Assembly (NCBI RefSeq): GCF_030408435.1
Contig: NZ_CP047046.1
Span: 1,842,572 to 1,906,571 of the forward strand
Reading direction: 5' to 3'
DNA from: Corynebacterium auriscanis
GTDB lineage: Bacteria; Actinomycetota; Actinomycetes; Mycobacteriales; Mycobacteriaceae
Length of the DNA: 64,000 nt
Under the pieces are notes generated by a model. That model had not been told where the DNA came from. It did no database searches and saw only the letters and a program-made list of their open reading frames with translations. Numbering within the stretch: the stretch's first letter is position 1; each line of letters opens with the position of its first letter. This document shows, one piece after another, positions 51,337 through 62,197 of this stretch. A program made the translations under genes and the position numbers.

Positions 51337-51450
51337 GGTTGTGAATTCTACCTGTGCATTCGCTGGCAACCCTAATTGTTCTTTTAATGTCTGGGGCTGG
51401 CACGGCTATCGCTTTTCTGGTGGAACGACGCCCCGCTGCTCCCTTTCCCC

Positions 51451-51600
51451 TCCCTTCCCTGCACGCAGGGCACCCCTGACCGTCGCCGACGCGGGAATCG
51501 TCCCCGACGCCTCCCTTCCCTGCACGCAGGGCACCCACCTGGTGTTAGCTCCACTGGAGTTGTCCGCACGACTCCCTTCCCTGCACGCAGGGCACCCACC
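51451..51600. CRISPR. CRISPR-like mini-array, 3 repeats
   Basis: Identical 25-bp repeats TCCCTTCCCTGCACGCAGGG + CACCC begin at 51451, 51512 and 51573, a spacing of exactly 61 bp. The two spacers of 36 bp differ completely. Read on the minus strand, the repeat is GGGTGCCCTGCGTGCAGGGA + AGGGA with a 6-bp hairpin, which has the shape of type I-E repeats (28-29 bp with 32-33 bp spacers, also 61 bp). No cas genes are visible in the window, so this may be a relic or a non-CRISPR intergenic repeat. Confidence 0.4.
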
Positions 51601-51842
51601 AGGTTCGGGTTGCCCGTGCCATCCGTGTCACCAGCGAATCACTGGTGCGCTCCCCGAAAGCTAACCCGCGTGGCGGCACGGCGCCCACCACCCACGAACA
51701 AGCTCACGCAAAGGCCGCGCCCTGGCCCACGGACAAGCCCACATACCCCCCCCGAAAGCTAACCCGCGTGGCGGCACGACGCCCACCACCCACGAACAAG
51801 CTCGCGCACAGGCTCACGCACAAGCCCACGCACTCAGTCACA
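51598..51842. repeat. Duplicated segments between array and IS copy 2
   Basis: CCCCGAAAGCTAACCCGCGT with its following 45 bp occurs at about 51653 and again at about 51749 (period roughly 96 bp). The stretch AGGTTCGGGTTGCCCGTGCC, following the third array repeat, recurs at about 53459 on the other side of the IS with one change. Confidence 0.8.
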
Positions 51843-51873
51843 CAAAGTGCAGCAGAACTCCGACAAAATCACG

Positions 51874-53385
51874 GGTGGGGTCTAGTGGTGAATGCAACAC
51901 CCTGATTTGTTCATGAGGTGTTGATGATGTCCTACACTCCCGATCCTGCTGTTGTTGCTGCTTTCGACCTGATCGCGAACCACCGCTACAGCGCACTGCA
52001 CGCAGCCCAAGCCACTGGCTGTACCGACCGTGCGTTGCGGGACTACATCACAAGCCAAGGTGCGCGCCTTGCGCGGGGACGTGGTGGTGGTCTTGCCACC
52101 CACAAGACAACCACCCAGATGATGGTCATGTTCTTAGCATGTGCTGGGCGAAGTGATCACGATATTGCCGCCAGAACTGGTGTCCACCCAGTTACCGTGT
52201 ACCGGTGGGTACATAATTCTGTCATGCCTGTGTCCCGCCCGTCGGTATCGTCGACAAGTAACCGTGATCAACCCATTGTGTTGTCAGTAGACCCCGTGGT
52301 GGTGAATTATCAGCCAGCGACAGTCAAAGTCGGCCGGGGTATGCGCTTAACCGCGTTCGACCGGGTCTACATCAAGTTTTGCCTAGATCAGAGTTATTCC
52401 ATCCGCCGCACCGCCCGACAACTCGGCAGGCATCCCAGCGTGATCAGCCGCGAGGTCACCCGCAACAGTATCGACGGGGTGTATCACCCACTGATAGCCC
52501 AGCAACGCAGCATCGATGCAGCCAAACGCCCGAAACCGCGAAAACTTGATGCTCATACCACGTTACGACGTATCGTCATTCGACTGCTTGAACCGGCAGG
52601 TCTCACCGAGACGTATCGTAGCTAGGCTGAAACGTTTATCCGGCATTCATCAGGAGTTGACCTTGTCACACGAAACGATGTACCAAGCCCTCTACGTCCA
52701 AGCAGCTGGTGGGCTACGCCATGAGTTAACCGTCGACTACGCCCTTTCGATCAGGTCGCACAGGACGACGACCCCGCTCGAAGCTACCGACTCGCGGGCG
52801 CGGGGCGAAACCATGGGTTCATGGCGCGACAATACTCCACCCGCCCACCACACGCTGCTGACCGGGCAGTGCCAGGGCATTGGGAAGGTGATCTCGTGTG
52901 AGGCGCTCAGGGTGGAAAGCACGCGATCATCACCTTGATAGAACGGCATAGCCGGTTGTTCATGGCCAGGTTGTTAACCACCGATCACACGTCCCAGACC
53001 GTGGTCACCGCGTTGAAAGACATGCTCGGGCAGATCAACCAGATGGCTATCGCCCCAGACCGTCGCGTCCAGACCCTGACCTGGGATCAGGGCGCGGAAA
53101 TGGATGCCAGTGGTCAGCTGGCCGAACATTTTGAGGGGTTGAAGCTCTACTTCTGCGATCCGCACTCCCCATGGCAGCGGCCGAGTAACGAGAATATTAA
53201 TGCCGAGCTACGCCGATTCATTCCGAAAGGCACCGATCTTGCCACGGTGACCCATGAGCAACTCCAGGAATATGAAGACCTCATCAACGACACTCCACGG
53301 GTGGTGCTAGATGGACTGACCCCGAGGGAAGTATTCTTTAACCTCGACCCATCCGAAGATGTTGCATTCACCGCCTGACCCTTCC
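51874..53385 (+). mobile_element. IS30-like element, copy 2
   Basis: 1512 bp, inverted relative to copy 1 and nearly identical to it. It lies in the loop of another copy of the palindrome (arms about 51844-51869 and 53390-53416). The target duplication is short, CG or ACG. Together with copy 1 it frames a 3.05-kb segment with the CoA hydrolase and ppk2 genes. Confidence 0.9.
51918..53378 (+). pseudogene. IS30-family transposase, disrupted (copy 2)
   Basis: Same three blocks as copy 1: 51918-52625, a middle block inside 52516-52938, and 52935-53378. The frame shifts by one near 52620, returns to the first frame before GHWEGDLV (about 52877-52900), and the in-frame TGA follows at about 52901. 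The differences against copy 1 fall near 52112-52118 (Thr for Ala, and a silent change). Sharing the same three lesions means they existed before the copies separated. Confidence 0.85.
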
Positions 53386-53519
53386 CGCATATTTGTCGGA
53401 CTTCTGCTGCACATTCGGATATCAGCACTCGAATGCCGCCGCCCGCAGGGCACCCACCAGGTTCGGGTTGCTCGTGCCATCCGTGTCACCAGCGGGGCGC
53501 CTTACTATTTCTGCCTGAT

Positions 53520-53665
53520 CACTCCAGCGCTACTTCTTCCGCACTACCACTTCAGCGCTACCACTTCCGCACTACCACTTCAGCGCTACCACTTCCGCCC
53601 TACCACTCCAGCGCTATCACTTCCGCCCTACCACTCCAGCGCTACCGCTTCCGCGCCCCAGTGCG
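53520..53665. repeat. 27-bp tandem repeat downstream of sdaA
   Basis: Five to six units of CAGCGCTACCACTTCCGCMC followed by TACCACT (27 bp) run up to the sdaA stop. Variation is limited to single bases (A/C, T/C). Non-coding. Confidence 0.85.
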
Positions 53666-53667
53666 AC

Positions 53668-55158
53668 CTAGCACTCAGGCACGTTCACCGCCACGTTTAC
53701 TGCCAATCCCCCGCCCGCGGTCTCCTTGTACTTCGACGACATATCAGCACCCGTTTGGCGCATGGTCTCGATGACCTCATCCAAGGTGACGTGATGCTCT
53801 CCGTCGCCACGCAACGCCATCTTCGCAGCGTTAATGGCTTTACCGGCGCTGATTGCGTTGCGCTCGATACAAGGAATCTGCACCAATCCACCGATCGGGT
53901 CGCAGGTTAAGCCCAGGGAGTGCTCCATCGCAATCTCCGCGGCGTTCGCAACCTGACGAGGGGTTCCACCCAGCACCTCGGTCAATCCGGCAGCGGCCAT
54001 GGACGCAGCCGAACCGACCTCCCCTTGGCACCCCACTTCGGCACCCGAAATGCTGGCGCGTTCCTTGTACAAAGATCCCACGGCACCGGCCGCCAGCAAA
54101 AACCTGCGGGCAGTCTCCTGCGGGTCTGCCTTGCCCGAGGCCGTAAACTCCCGTGCGTAGAACATCACGGCAGGGATAATGCCCGCCGCGCCATTCGTGG
54201 GTGCAGTCACCACGCGCCCACCGGCCGCGTTCTCCTCGTTAACGGCAAGAGCAACGAGGTTTACCCAGTCCTCCGAGAACTCCGCAGTCCGGTTTGGATC
54301 TTCCTCCTGTAGCTGGTCGTACCAGCGCTTAGCGCGGCGTCGAACATGTAAATTACCCGGCAACAAGCCGTCAGAAGAGATCCCACGTTTAGTGCAATCC
54401 TGCATAGCCTGGGCAATTTCATCCAACTGACGATCAATCTGTTCATCGCTATAGCGCGAGCGCTCGCACTGTCGCTGCACCGTGCCAAAGGAAACACCCG
54501 CTGCTTCCGCTAAGGAAATGAGCTTTTCGCCAGATCCAAACACCCAGTCTCCCGTGATTTCCCCGAGAGTGGGGGTTTCTTCCTCCGTGCGAATAAATCC
54601 CCCGCCGATGGAGTAATAGGTTTGTTTGAAGCAGTTGTCGCGATCCTCCGGAATGCCCACGAATGTCACCGCATTCGTATGGATAGTACGGCGGACGGCA
54701 GGACGCAGAATGATATCTTCAAAACCACAGGTCACGGGTAGGTTTTCATCCCCCGCGAGGTAGATGGTGCGAGCTTCACGGATCTGCTTGATGCGCGTGG
54801 CCATGTAATCGGGATCCACCGTGGCTGGATCGCAACCATCCAAGCCCAACAAACACGCATCCAACGTACCGTGACCCAAGCCAGTGGCAGCCAGCGATCC
54901 ATAGAGGATGACCGAGATCGCCCGGCCCACTGGGCTTTCCTCGGAGGTTACCGGGGTGACCACTCCTGCGATCTTCCCCTCTGTGACAGGTTCCAAGGCG
55001 GGGAATGGGTCGGCCGTGGCCACGCTCCCATCTTCGGTAGCTAACCATTGTTTGCGCAGCTCAGTAGCGAAAGTCAACCCGGCGCGCATCGGGCCCACCG
55101 TGTGAGACGAAGAAGGCCCCACCCCGATCTGGAAGAGATCAAAAACGCTGACAGTCAT
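53668..55158 (-). CDS. sdaA: L-serine dehydratase, single-chain iron-sulfur type
   Basis: 496 residues from ATG 55158. The N-terminal domain has 'VFDLFQIGVGPSSSHTVGPM' and the catalytic domain 'TAPTNGAAGIIPAVMFYARE', 'ISGAEVGCQGEVGSAASMAA', and 'GLTCDPIGGLVQIPCIERN'. The three cysteines in the last two segments are the expected ligands of the 4Fe-4S cluster. The enzyme converts L-serine to pyruvate and ammonia. A 27-bp tandem repeat begins directly after the stop. Confidence 0.95.
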   Translation of the reverse strand: MTVSVFDLFQIGVGPSSSHTVGPMRAGLTFATELRKQWLATEDGSVATADPFPALEPVTEGKIAGVVTPVTSEESPVGRAISVILYGSLAATGLGHGTLDACLLGLDGCDPATVDPDYMATRIKQIREARTIYLAGDENLPVTCGFEDIILRPAVRRTIHTNAVTFVGIPEDRDNCFKQTYYSIGGGFIRTEEETPTLGEITGDWVFGSGEKLISLAEAAGVSFGTVQRQCERSRYSDEQIDRQLDEIAQAMQDCTKRGISSDGLLPGNLHVRRRAKRWYDQLQEEDPNRTAEFSEDWVNLVALAVNEENAAGGRVVTAPTNGAAGIIPAVMFYAREFTASGKADPQETARRFLLAAGAVGSLYKERASISGAEVGCQGEVGSAASMAAAGLTEVLGGTPRQVANAAEIAMEHSLGLTCDPIGGLVQIPCIERNAISAGKAINAAKMALRGDGEHHVTLDEVIETMRQTGADMSSKYKETAGGGLAVNVAVNVPEC

Positions 55159-55208
55159 GGTGGCCAGTGTAACGACTCTTCGAGACACGGGACGGAGGAC
55201 TTCGGGGC

Positions 55209-55535
55209 TTAGCTTTCCACCTGGAACTCAGCCATGCGATCCCACTCCGTCTTGCCTTCCAGAGTGGTGTTGATGATCTGAGGGGTTTCCTTCAAGACCT
55301 TCGGGAACATTTCCGTGGCCTTCTTGAAGTGATCAGAATTGACGTGGGCTTCTGCCGCGTCATCCTGGAACCCCTCGATCAAGATGTACTCGTCTGGGTT
55401 GTCCGTGTTCCGGAACCAATCGAAGAACAAGCAGCCGTCTTCCTTGCGAGTAGCCTCCGTGAATTCCGCAACAACCTCACGGAAGTTTTCTACGTGCTCT
55501 GCCAGTGGCTTGAATCGAACGTTAATAAGAATCAT
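55209..55535 (-). CDS. Antibiotic biosynthesis monooxygenase (ABM) family protein
   Basis: 108 residues with the ABM dimeric ferredoxin-like fold: 'MILINVRFKPLAEHVENFRE', 'EDGCLFFDWFRNTDNPDEYI', 'GFQDDAAEAHVNSDHFKKAT'. Small members act as quinol oxygenases or haem-degrading enzymes; no haem-ligand pattern is obvious. Lies 50 nt downstream of sdaA's upstream end with the same orientation but no clear functional link. Confidence 0.8.
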   Translation of the reverse strand: MILINVRFKPLAEHVENFREVVAEFTEATRKEDGCLFFDWFRNTDNPDEYILIEGFQDDAAEAHVNSDHFKKATEMFPKVLKETPQIINTTLEGKTEWDRMAEFQVES

Positions 55536-55877
55536 GTTGTCGACTCTAGGCCGTCCCCGGCCGGGCTTGCATCATTACAGGTCAGGAGTTCCGATACTCA
55601 GCCCTAGGAACACGTTCTGCGAAACCGGGCGGTGAAATTATCGACACCATGAGACTCCGAGACAGTGAAAATCGAACATGTCTCAAAGCGATGTCTGACT
55701 TCGGTGTGAGAATGATGTTGTGGTTAAACGAAGCCAGATTCCTTCCTTTTCGGTGAAGGCTCCAACTCACGTGAAACCACCCAAGACCCATCCGCATTCA
55801 CACACCACGATGCGAATGCGATTCCCCCTCGGGAATCTTGCCCACCTGAGAGTTATCCACAGAAAGGTTCTGGACAA

Positions 55878-56477
55878 ATGAACACCCGCCGCATCATCGT
55901 CACTACTGGATTCGCCATGACTGTGCTCCTAGGCGCCTGCAGCTCTCCGGAGCCCACTGCAGCCCCCGAGAGCACGGTCGTCAACACGACGATGGAAAAG
56001 CTTCCGACTCCCCAAAGCGCAAAACCTAATCCAACCCTAGGGGCTGCCTCCGAACACGGCACCAATACGTTCGGGGACTCAAACCCTCCGCAGGTCAAGC
56101 CAGCGGCGCAACCCGAACCATCCGCATCAACCAGTAGTGGCGCGCCCGAATTGAGTTTTGGCGATAGCTCTTCTGCCGACGACAACTCTTCCAACCGAGA
56201 GCACCGAAATGCGCTCATCAAGGCGGAAAGCTACTTGAGTACCATGCCGTTTTCAGCATCGGGTTTGCGCAAGCAACTGGAGTATGAGCAATTCCCTGCA
56301 ACCGCGATCGATTACGCCATGGCGAACATCACTGTCGATTGGAACCAGCAGGCCGTGTTGAAGGCCCGCTCTTATGACAGCACTGGCCTCGGGCTGTCCG
56401 ACGATGGACTTGTCGATCAACTCATCTACGAGGGATTCACTCCAGCCCAGGCACGGTACGGCGTGGACAACATGTAG
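55878..56477 (+). CDS. Ltp-family surface lipoprotein
   Basis: 199 residues. A signal peptide ends in the lipobox LLGAC (Cys at residue 21). A Ser/Pro/Thr-rich linker (about 22-110) leads to two Ltp-type helical repeats: 'NALIKAESYLSTMPFSASGL' with 'YEQFPATAIDYAM', and 'QAVLKARSYDSTGLGLSDDG' with 'YEGFTPAQARYGVDNM'. This fold is known from the lipoprotein of Streptococcus phage TP-J34 that blocks DNA injection by other phages. Here the gene lies outside the prophage. The upstream 342 nt (55536-55877) show no further gene. Confidence 0.8.
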   Translation: MNTRRIIVTTGFAMTVLLGACSSPEPTAAPESTVVNTTMEKLPTPQSAKPNPTLGAASEHGTNTFGDSNPPQVKPAAQPEPSASTSSGAPELSFGDSSSADDNSSNREHRNALIKAESYLSTMPFSASGLRKQLEYEQFPATAIDYAMANITVDWNQQAVLKARSYDSTGLGLSDDGLVDQLIYEGFTPAQARYGVDNM

Positions 56478-56612
56478 GTTCACCACTGACTGTTATTTCA
56501 CCACCGCCTGGCGCCCAGCCCAGGCACGGTACGGCGTGGACAACATGTAGGTTCACCACTGACTGTTGTTTCACCACCGCCTGGCGCCCAGCATAGGCAT
56601 GATGCGGGTTAG
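56442..56612. repeat. 73-bp tandem duplication at the lipoprotein gene end
   Basis: The last 36 nt of the lipoprotein gene plus 37 nt downstream are repeated at 56515 with only one or two changes, and a third degenerate copy begins at 56588. The duplications lie after the stop codon, so the protein is unaffected. Confidence 0.9.
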
Positions 56613-56754
56613 ACAGCATGTGGGCAGAGTGCCCAAGCCGTTGGCCAAGCTGAGGCATTCGCCGTGTCACCTGCCACGATAAGTAGTTCATTGTGGTGGA
56701 GGTGAACAGGGAAAGCTCACGCGGGAACGACGGGCAGCAAGACGCGGTGGGGGC

Positions 56755-58644
56755 TTAGCCCTCCAGCTGCTCGCCCAGTTCCATCCACTCAAGCTCCAAG
56801 CCCTCGAGTTCATTATTGGTAGCACGTTGTTCGGCATCGAGGGCGCTGAGCTTTTCAGTGTCAATGTTGCCACCGGACGCATCAGCGGCAGCGGCTTCCA
56901 TCTGCTTGTGCAGGTCCGCCAACTTGTCGTTCAATTTGCCCATTTTGCGCTCAAGCGCGTTCATGTCTTTGCGCAGCTGACGTTCTTCCTGACTAGTCAA
57001 ACGCGGGGCCGCGGAGGAGGTGGCGTCGGGAATAGGCTGCGAAGCAGTGTCGGCAGGTGCGCCACGGTTAACGCCAAAATTCAGCACATTGTCGTTCTTA
57101 CCCGCCGCTCGGGCCAGCGCGGTGCGTTTTTCCAGATATTGTTCGATGCCGCGGGGCAGGTTCGTCAGCTTGCCATCGCCGAACAATGCCCACGTGGAAT
57201 CACAGACACGCTCGATCAAATACCGATCGTGAGAGATCACAACCAACGTGCCCGGCCAGTCGTCCAACAGGCTTTCGAGCTCCTGCAAGGTATCAATGTC
57301 CAAGTCGTTCGTTGGCTCGTCAAGCAGCAAAACATTGGGTTCGGCCATAAGCACGCGAGTCAGCTGCAAACGGCGACGCTCGCCACCCGACAGATCCCCC
57401 ACCGGGGTGCGCTGGCGTTTCGCTGAAAAACCCAGCCGCTCCGCCATCTGGGAGGCGCTGAGTTCCTTATCTCCAATAGTGACATACGTTGCCACGTCCT
57501 CCACCGCATCCAGCAATCGGCGCTCTGGATCCAAGTCGTCCAGCTCCTGGCGCAGCCAACCCAACCGGACGGTCTTGCCTTCCTTGCGCTGCCCCTCGAC
57601 CAACGGGTGCTCCCCTGCCAGCGTTCGCAACAGCGTGGTTTTTCCACTGCCGTTGACCCCGACCAAACCAATGCGTTCACCGGGGCCTAATCGCCAGGTG
57701 AGGTGTTCCACCAGCACTCGGCCATCCGGGGTCGCAATCGTGGCGTTTTCTAAGTCGATGACCTTCTTGCCCTGTCGGCGGGCGGAGAAAGCCATGAGCT
57801 CCACCTTGTTACGAACTGGTGGAACGTCGTTGATTAAGGATTCCGCGGCCTCAATACGGTAGCGAGGCTTAGAGGTACGCGCCGGAGCACCGCGGCGCAA
57901 CCAAGCCAATTCCTTACGTGCCAAGTTCTGACGACGCTGCTCTGCTGCATCGGCTTGCCGGGAACGCTCGGCACGCGCGAAAGTCCAGTCGTTGTAACCG
58001 CCCTCGTAAATATCCACCGCACCGTCGTGGACCTCCCAGGTGGTAGTCGCAACCGTATCTAGGAACCAACGATCGTGGGTCACCACTACCAACGCCGTGT
58101 TGCGCGACAGCAGGTGATCGGCCAGCCATTGCACACCTTCGACATCCAAGTGGTTAGTGGGCTCATCGAGGATAAGCAGATCTAGATCGCGCACGAGCGC
58201 GGCAGCGAGGCCCGTACGGCGGCGCTCGCCACCTGAAAGACCGCGTACACGGGTATCCAACCCTAGGTCTGCCACCCCCAAACCGTTAAGAACACCGCGG
58301 ACCTTGGGGTTGGATGCCCACTCGTAGACCTCCAAACCAAGGGACCCCAACACAGCATCACCAACGGTGGTATCAGCGAGGGAATCCTCCACCAAGACCT
58401 CGCGCAGCACATCCTGAGTCACCATCGCCAAACGCAAATCGTTCATGGCTGCCACGCGCCCGGAATCTGGAGTATCCGCCCCGCTGAGGATCTTCAGCAA
58501 CGTAGACTTTCCACCGCCGTTCAACCCGACCACTCCCACGCGGTCACCCACGTTAACGCCGATGCTGACCTGGTCCAGCAGGGTTTTCAGGCCGTAGGTT
58601 TTGGAGACGTTTTCAAAGTTGATCAGGTTCGTTGGGGCAGCCAT
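56755..58644 (-). CDS. ABC-F family ATPase
   Basis: 629 residues with two nucleotide-binding domains and no membrane part. Domain 1: Walker A 'VGLNGGGKSTLLKIL', signature 'LSGGERRRTGLAAAL', Walker B 'DLLILDEPTNHLD'. Domain 2: 'VGVNGSGKTTLLRTL', 'LSGGERRRLQLTRVL', 'VLLLDEPTNDLD'. A charged linker joins them and a coiled-coil C-terminal domain (KMGKLNDKLADLHKQMEAAA) ends the protein, as in the Uup branch. ABC-F proteins act on ribosomes; the C-terminal coil of Uup binds DNA or RNA. Two copies of GTGGACTATTCCAA lie just upstream (about 58672-58700). Confidence 0.9.
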   Translation of the reverse strand: MAAPTNLINFENVSKTYGLKTLLDQVSIGVNVGDRVGVVGLNGGGKSTLLKILSGADTPDSGRVAAMNDLRLAMVTQDVLREVLVEDSLADTTVGDAVLGSLGLEVYEWASNPKVRGVLNGLGVADLGLDTRVRGLSGGERRRTGLAAALVRDLDLLILDEPTNHLDVEGVQWLADHLLSRNTALVVVTHDRWFLDTVATTTWEVHDGAVDIYEGGYNDWTFARAERSRQADAAEQRRQNLARKELAWLRRGAPARTSKPRYRIEAAESLINDVPPVRNKVELMAFSARRQGKKVIDLENATIATPDGRVLVEHLTWRLGPGERIGLVGVNGSGKTTLLRTLAGEHPLVEGQRKEGKTVRLGWLRQELDDLDPERRLLDAVEDVATYVTIGDKELSASQMAERLGFSAKRQRTPVGDLSGGERRRLQLTRVLMAEPNVLLLDEPTNDLDIDTLQELESLLDDWPGTLVVISHDRYLIERVCDSTWALFGDGKLTNLPRGIEQYLEKRTALARAAGKNDNVLNFGVNRGAPADTASQPIPDATSSAAPRLTSQEERQLRKDMNALERKMGKLNDKLADLHKQMEAAAADASGGNIDTEKLSALDAEQRATNNELEGLELEWMELGEQLEG

Positions 58645-58724
58645 AGTGTGCACGCCTTTCGTTGGGTTGAACGTGGACTATTCCAAGTGGACTATTCCAA
58701 AAGTGCGGGGGATATACGCGGGAG

Positions 58725-59795
58725 TCAGGTTCGCGCTACTACACGAGCCCCGCTCGCCGGCGATGTGGCGAGCACCGCACGCACCCCACGGGCAGCACCA
58801 GTGATACTAGCCAGCACCTCCACCGCGTGTTCTTCGTCGTGGCATAGCACGGCGACCGTGGGGCCCGACCCAGAAACGATCGCCCGCAGAGCCCCCGCCT
58901 GGTGCGCCAACCCCAGCGTTTCCCGCAGTTCAGGGAGCAAACTCACGGCAGGAGCTTGAAGATCGTTACCCAGCTGGGCTGCCAATAGTTCCGCCGAGCC
59001 ACTCCGCAGAGCCTTGATGACTTGTCCAGGATCACCCACGCGCACGTCGGGACGCTGTCCTTCTGCGGCTAGCTGGCGCTGCTCGTCCAGCTTCTTGAAG
59101 ACCGTCGGAGTGGATAGGCCTTTCTTGTTGGTCACCATTACCCAGTGATAGGTGCCTCGGGTGAGAATCGGTGAAAGATCCTCGCCAATCCCCGTTCCCA
59201 ACGCAGTGCCACCTAGCAGGCAAAACGGAACATCGGCACCCAATGTCACAGCGCGTGCGTGGAGTTCCTCGATCGGTACGAATTCTGACGGCCAGAAGAA
59301 CTCGGCCACTGCCACAATGGCAGCCGCAGCATCGGCAGACCCGCCTGCCATTCCCCCAGCCATGGGCACGCCTTTACGAATGTCAATGCGCAGGCCAACA
59401 TCAGGAGAGTTACGCAGTTGCGCTCCCTGGGCCGCATGCTCACGGGCTACCTCGCGTACCAGTTCCACCGCCCGCCAGGCCAGGTTCGTCGAATCGGTTG
59501 GCACGTGGTCGTCGAAAACACTGTCTGCGGTCAACCCCTGTATGCCAGTCTTCGATTCCACACGCGTGATGGTCACGGTTTCGCGCAGGTCCATGGACTG
59601 AAAAACAGTCGTCAACTCGTGGTAGCCGTCTGTGCGCGCGTCCCCCACACCCAACAAGAGGTTTACCTTCCCGTAGGCTTCCGCCGTCACGGTCACGGGC
59701 GCACCGTGCTGGGACGCCCCTGGCAAAGTTGCATCGGCGCGGGTTGCACCGGGCAAAGTTGCACCGGCCTGCGCCTCTGGGGGTAGGTCAGGCAT
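58725..59795 (-). CDS. ispE: 4-diphosphocytidyl-2-C-methyl-D-erythritol kinase
   Basis: About 356 residues from ATG 59795 (GGAGG 8 nt upstream). '[20 protein letters not shown]' and the ATP-loop '[19 protein letters not shown]' are diagnostic of IspE in the GHMP kinase family; '[10 protein letters not shown]' is the third motif. It carries out the ATP-dependent step of the non-mevalonate isoprenoid pathway. The N terminus has an additional 35-residue Ala/Gly-rich extension ([18 protein letters not shown]). Its start overlaps the rsmA stop by 8 nt. Confidence 0.95.
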   Translation of the reverse strand: MPDLPPEAQAGATLPGATRADATLPGASQHGAPVTVTAEAYGKVNLLLGVGDARTDGYHELTTVFQSMDLRETVTITRVESKTGIQGLTADSVFDDHVPTDSTNLAWRAVELVREVAREHAAQGAQLRNSPDVGLRIDIRKGVPMAGGMAGGSADAAAAIVAVAEFFWPSEFVPIEELHARAVTLGADVPFCLLGGTALGTGIGEDLSPILTRGTYHWVMVTNKKGLSTPTVFKKLDEQRQLAAEGQRPDVRVGDPGQVIKALRSGSAELLAAQLGNDLQAPAVSLLPELRETLGLAHQAGALRAIVSGSGPTVAVLCHDEEHAVEVLASITGAARGVRAVLATSPASGARVVART

Positions 59796-60729
59796 CGCGG
59801 CCCTCCTCACGTGCAGAAGTCAGTGTAGCCAGCCGAACGAAATCGCTGGCCGATAGCTTTTCACCGCGTTCTTTGGGGTCAATCCCAGCGGCGACGAGGG
59901 CTAGCTCTGCTGATTGGCCACTACCGAAATGGCCGCTCAGTGCCGCTCGTAGGGTTTTTCTGCGCTGCAAAAAGGCCGCGTCCGCCAGGGTGAAGGTCTC
60001 TTTGCGCAGCGCCTGTTCTTCGGGCGTGTGCAACTGCGGCGAATCGGCAGCCCATGGCCGTTGATCGTTGCTGTAACGATCGATGCGCACCAGGCCGGAA
60101 TCGATTTTTGGCGCCGGCCAAAAAACGTTCTTGCCGATGGTCGCGGCACGAGAAACCTGGCCGTAGTATCCAGCTTTCACACTAGGTACACCGTAGATCT
60201 TCGATCCAGGCTTCGCCGCTAAGCGGTCTGCAACCTCCAGCTGTACCATCACAAGCACCCGGTCGATGGTGGGGAATTCCTCCAGCAGGTGCAAAAGCAC
60301 CGGTACTGAAACGTTGTACGGCAGATTGGCCACCAATGCGGTGGGCAGGGGTCGCCCTGCTGCCTCAAAATCGGCACGGGTCACCTTCAGCGCATCCATT
60401 TCAATGACGCCCAGCTTGTCCAACGCCCCCGCGGCGTAATGGTTCACCGTGGCGGGTAGCTTTTGGGCGAGGCGCGAATCGATTTCCACCGCTGTGACCG
60501 ATTCCACGGCCTCCAACAGTGCCAATGTTAAGGAACCCAAGCCTGGGCCGACTTCAATTACGTGGTCGCGGGAACCGACCTCAGCCGCGGCTACGATCTT
60601 GCGCACCGTGTTGGGATCGTGAACGAAATTCTGCCCCAGCTTTTTGGTAGGCGTGATCCCCAGCTCGGCCGCGAGTTCGCGAACTTGAGCTGGTCCTAAA
60701 AGCTGGATGGGTTGAGAAGGTTGGGACAC
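59788..60729 (-). CDS. rsmA: 16S rRNA dimethyladenosine transferase
   Basis: 313 residues. '[20 protein letters not shown]', the SAM motif '[20 protein letters not shown]' and the catalytic '[13 protein letters not shown]' identify RsmA (KsgA), which dimethylates A1518 and A1519 of 16S rRNA during 30S maturation. Loss gives kasugamycin resistance. It is the conserved neighbour of ispE and of the rpf gene in actinobacteria. Confidence 0.95.
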   Translation of the reverse strand: MSQPSQPIQLLGPAQVRELAAELGITPTKKLGQNFVHDPNTVRKIVAAAEVGSRDHVIEVGPGLGSLTLALLEAVESVTAVEIDSRLAQKLPATVNHYAAGALDKLGVIEMDALKVTRADFEAAGRPLPTALVANLPYNVSVPVLLHLLEEFPTIDRVLVMVQLEVADRLAAKPGSKIYGVPSVKAGYYGQVSRAATIGKNVFWPAPKIDSGLVRIDRYSNDQRPWAADSPQLHTPEEQALRKETFTLADAAFLQRRKTLRAALSGHFGSGQSAELALVAAGIDPKERGEKLSASDFVRLATLTSAREEGRDA

Positions 60730-60738
60730 CCCTGCAGC

Positions 60739-61944
<1,206 letters not shown>

Positions 61945-62197
61945 TCAGCCCGATTTCGAACTGGCTATTCGGCTCGGTTGGCGAACCAGGGCAGAAACTA
62001 CTCTTTCGATAGTTTGTCACAGTACGGTAACGAAAGGTTCATTTCAAAATTATTTGCATAGATGTCGCCCACATCACTTTCTCCCCTTCAACAGGCAAAA
62101 CATCAATACCGCAAATTCAGTTAAGTCACACGGGTCACAAGCGCCACATGAGTAACACAAGGACGCTAAGCCTCAACGGTAACAATTCGCTATCGAA

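Noticed and set aside
48822..51873. Composite transposon carrying the CoA hydrolase and ppk2
   Set aside because: Each IS copy has its own palindrome arms and short target duplication, and the genes are ordinary host functions; independent insertions explain the picture better.
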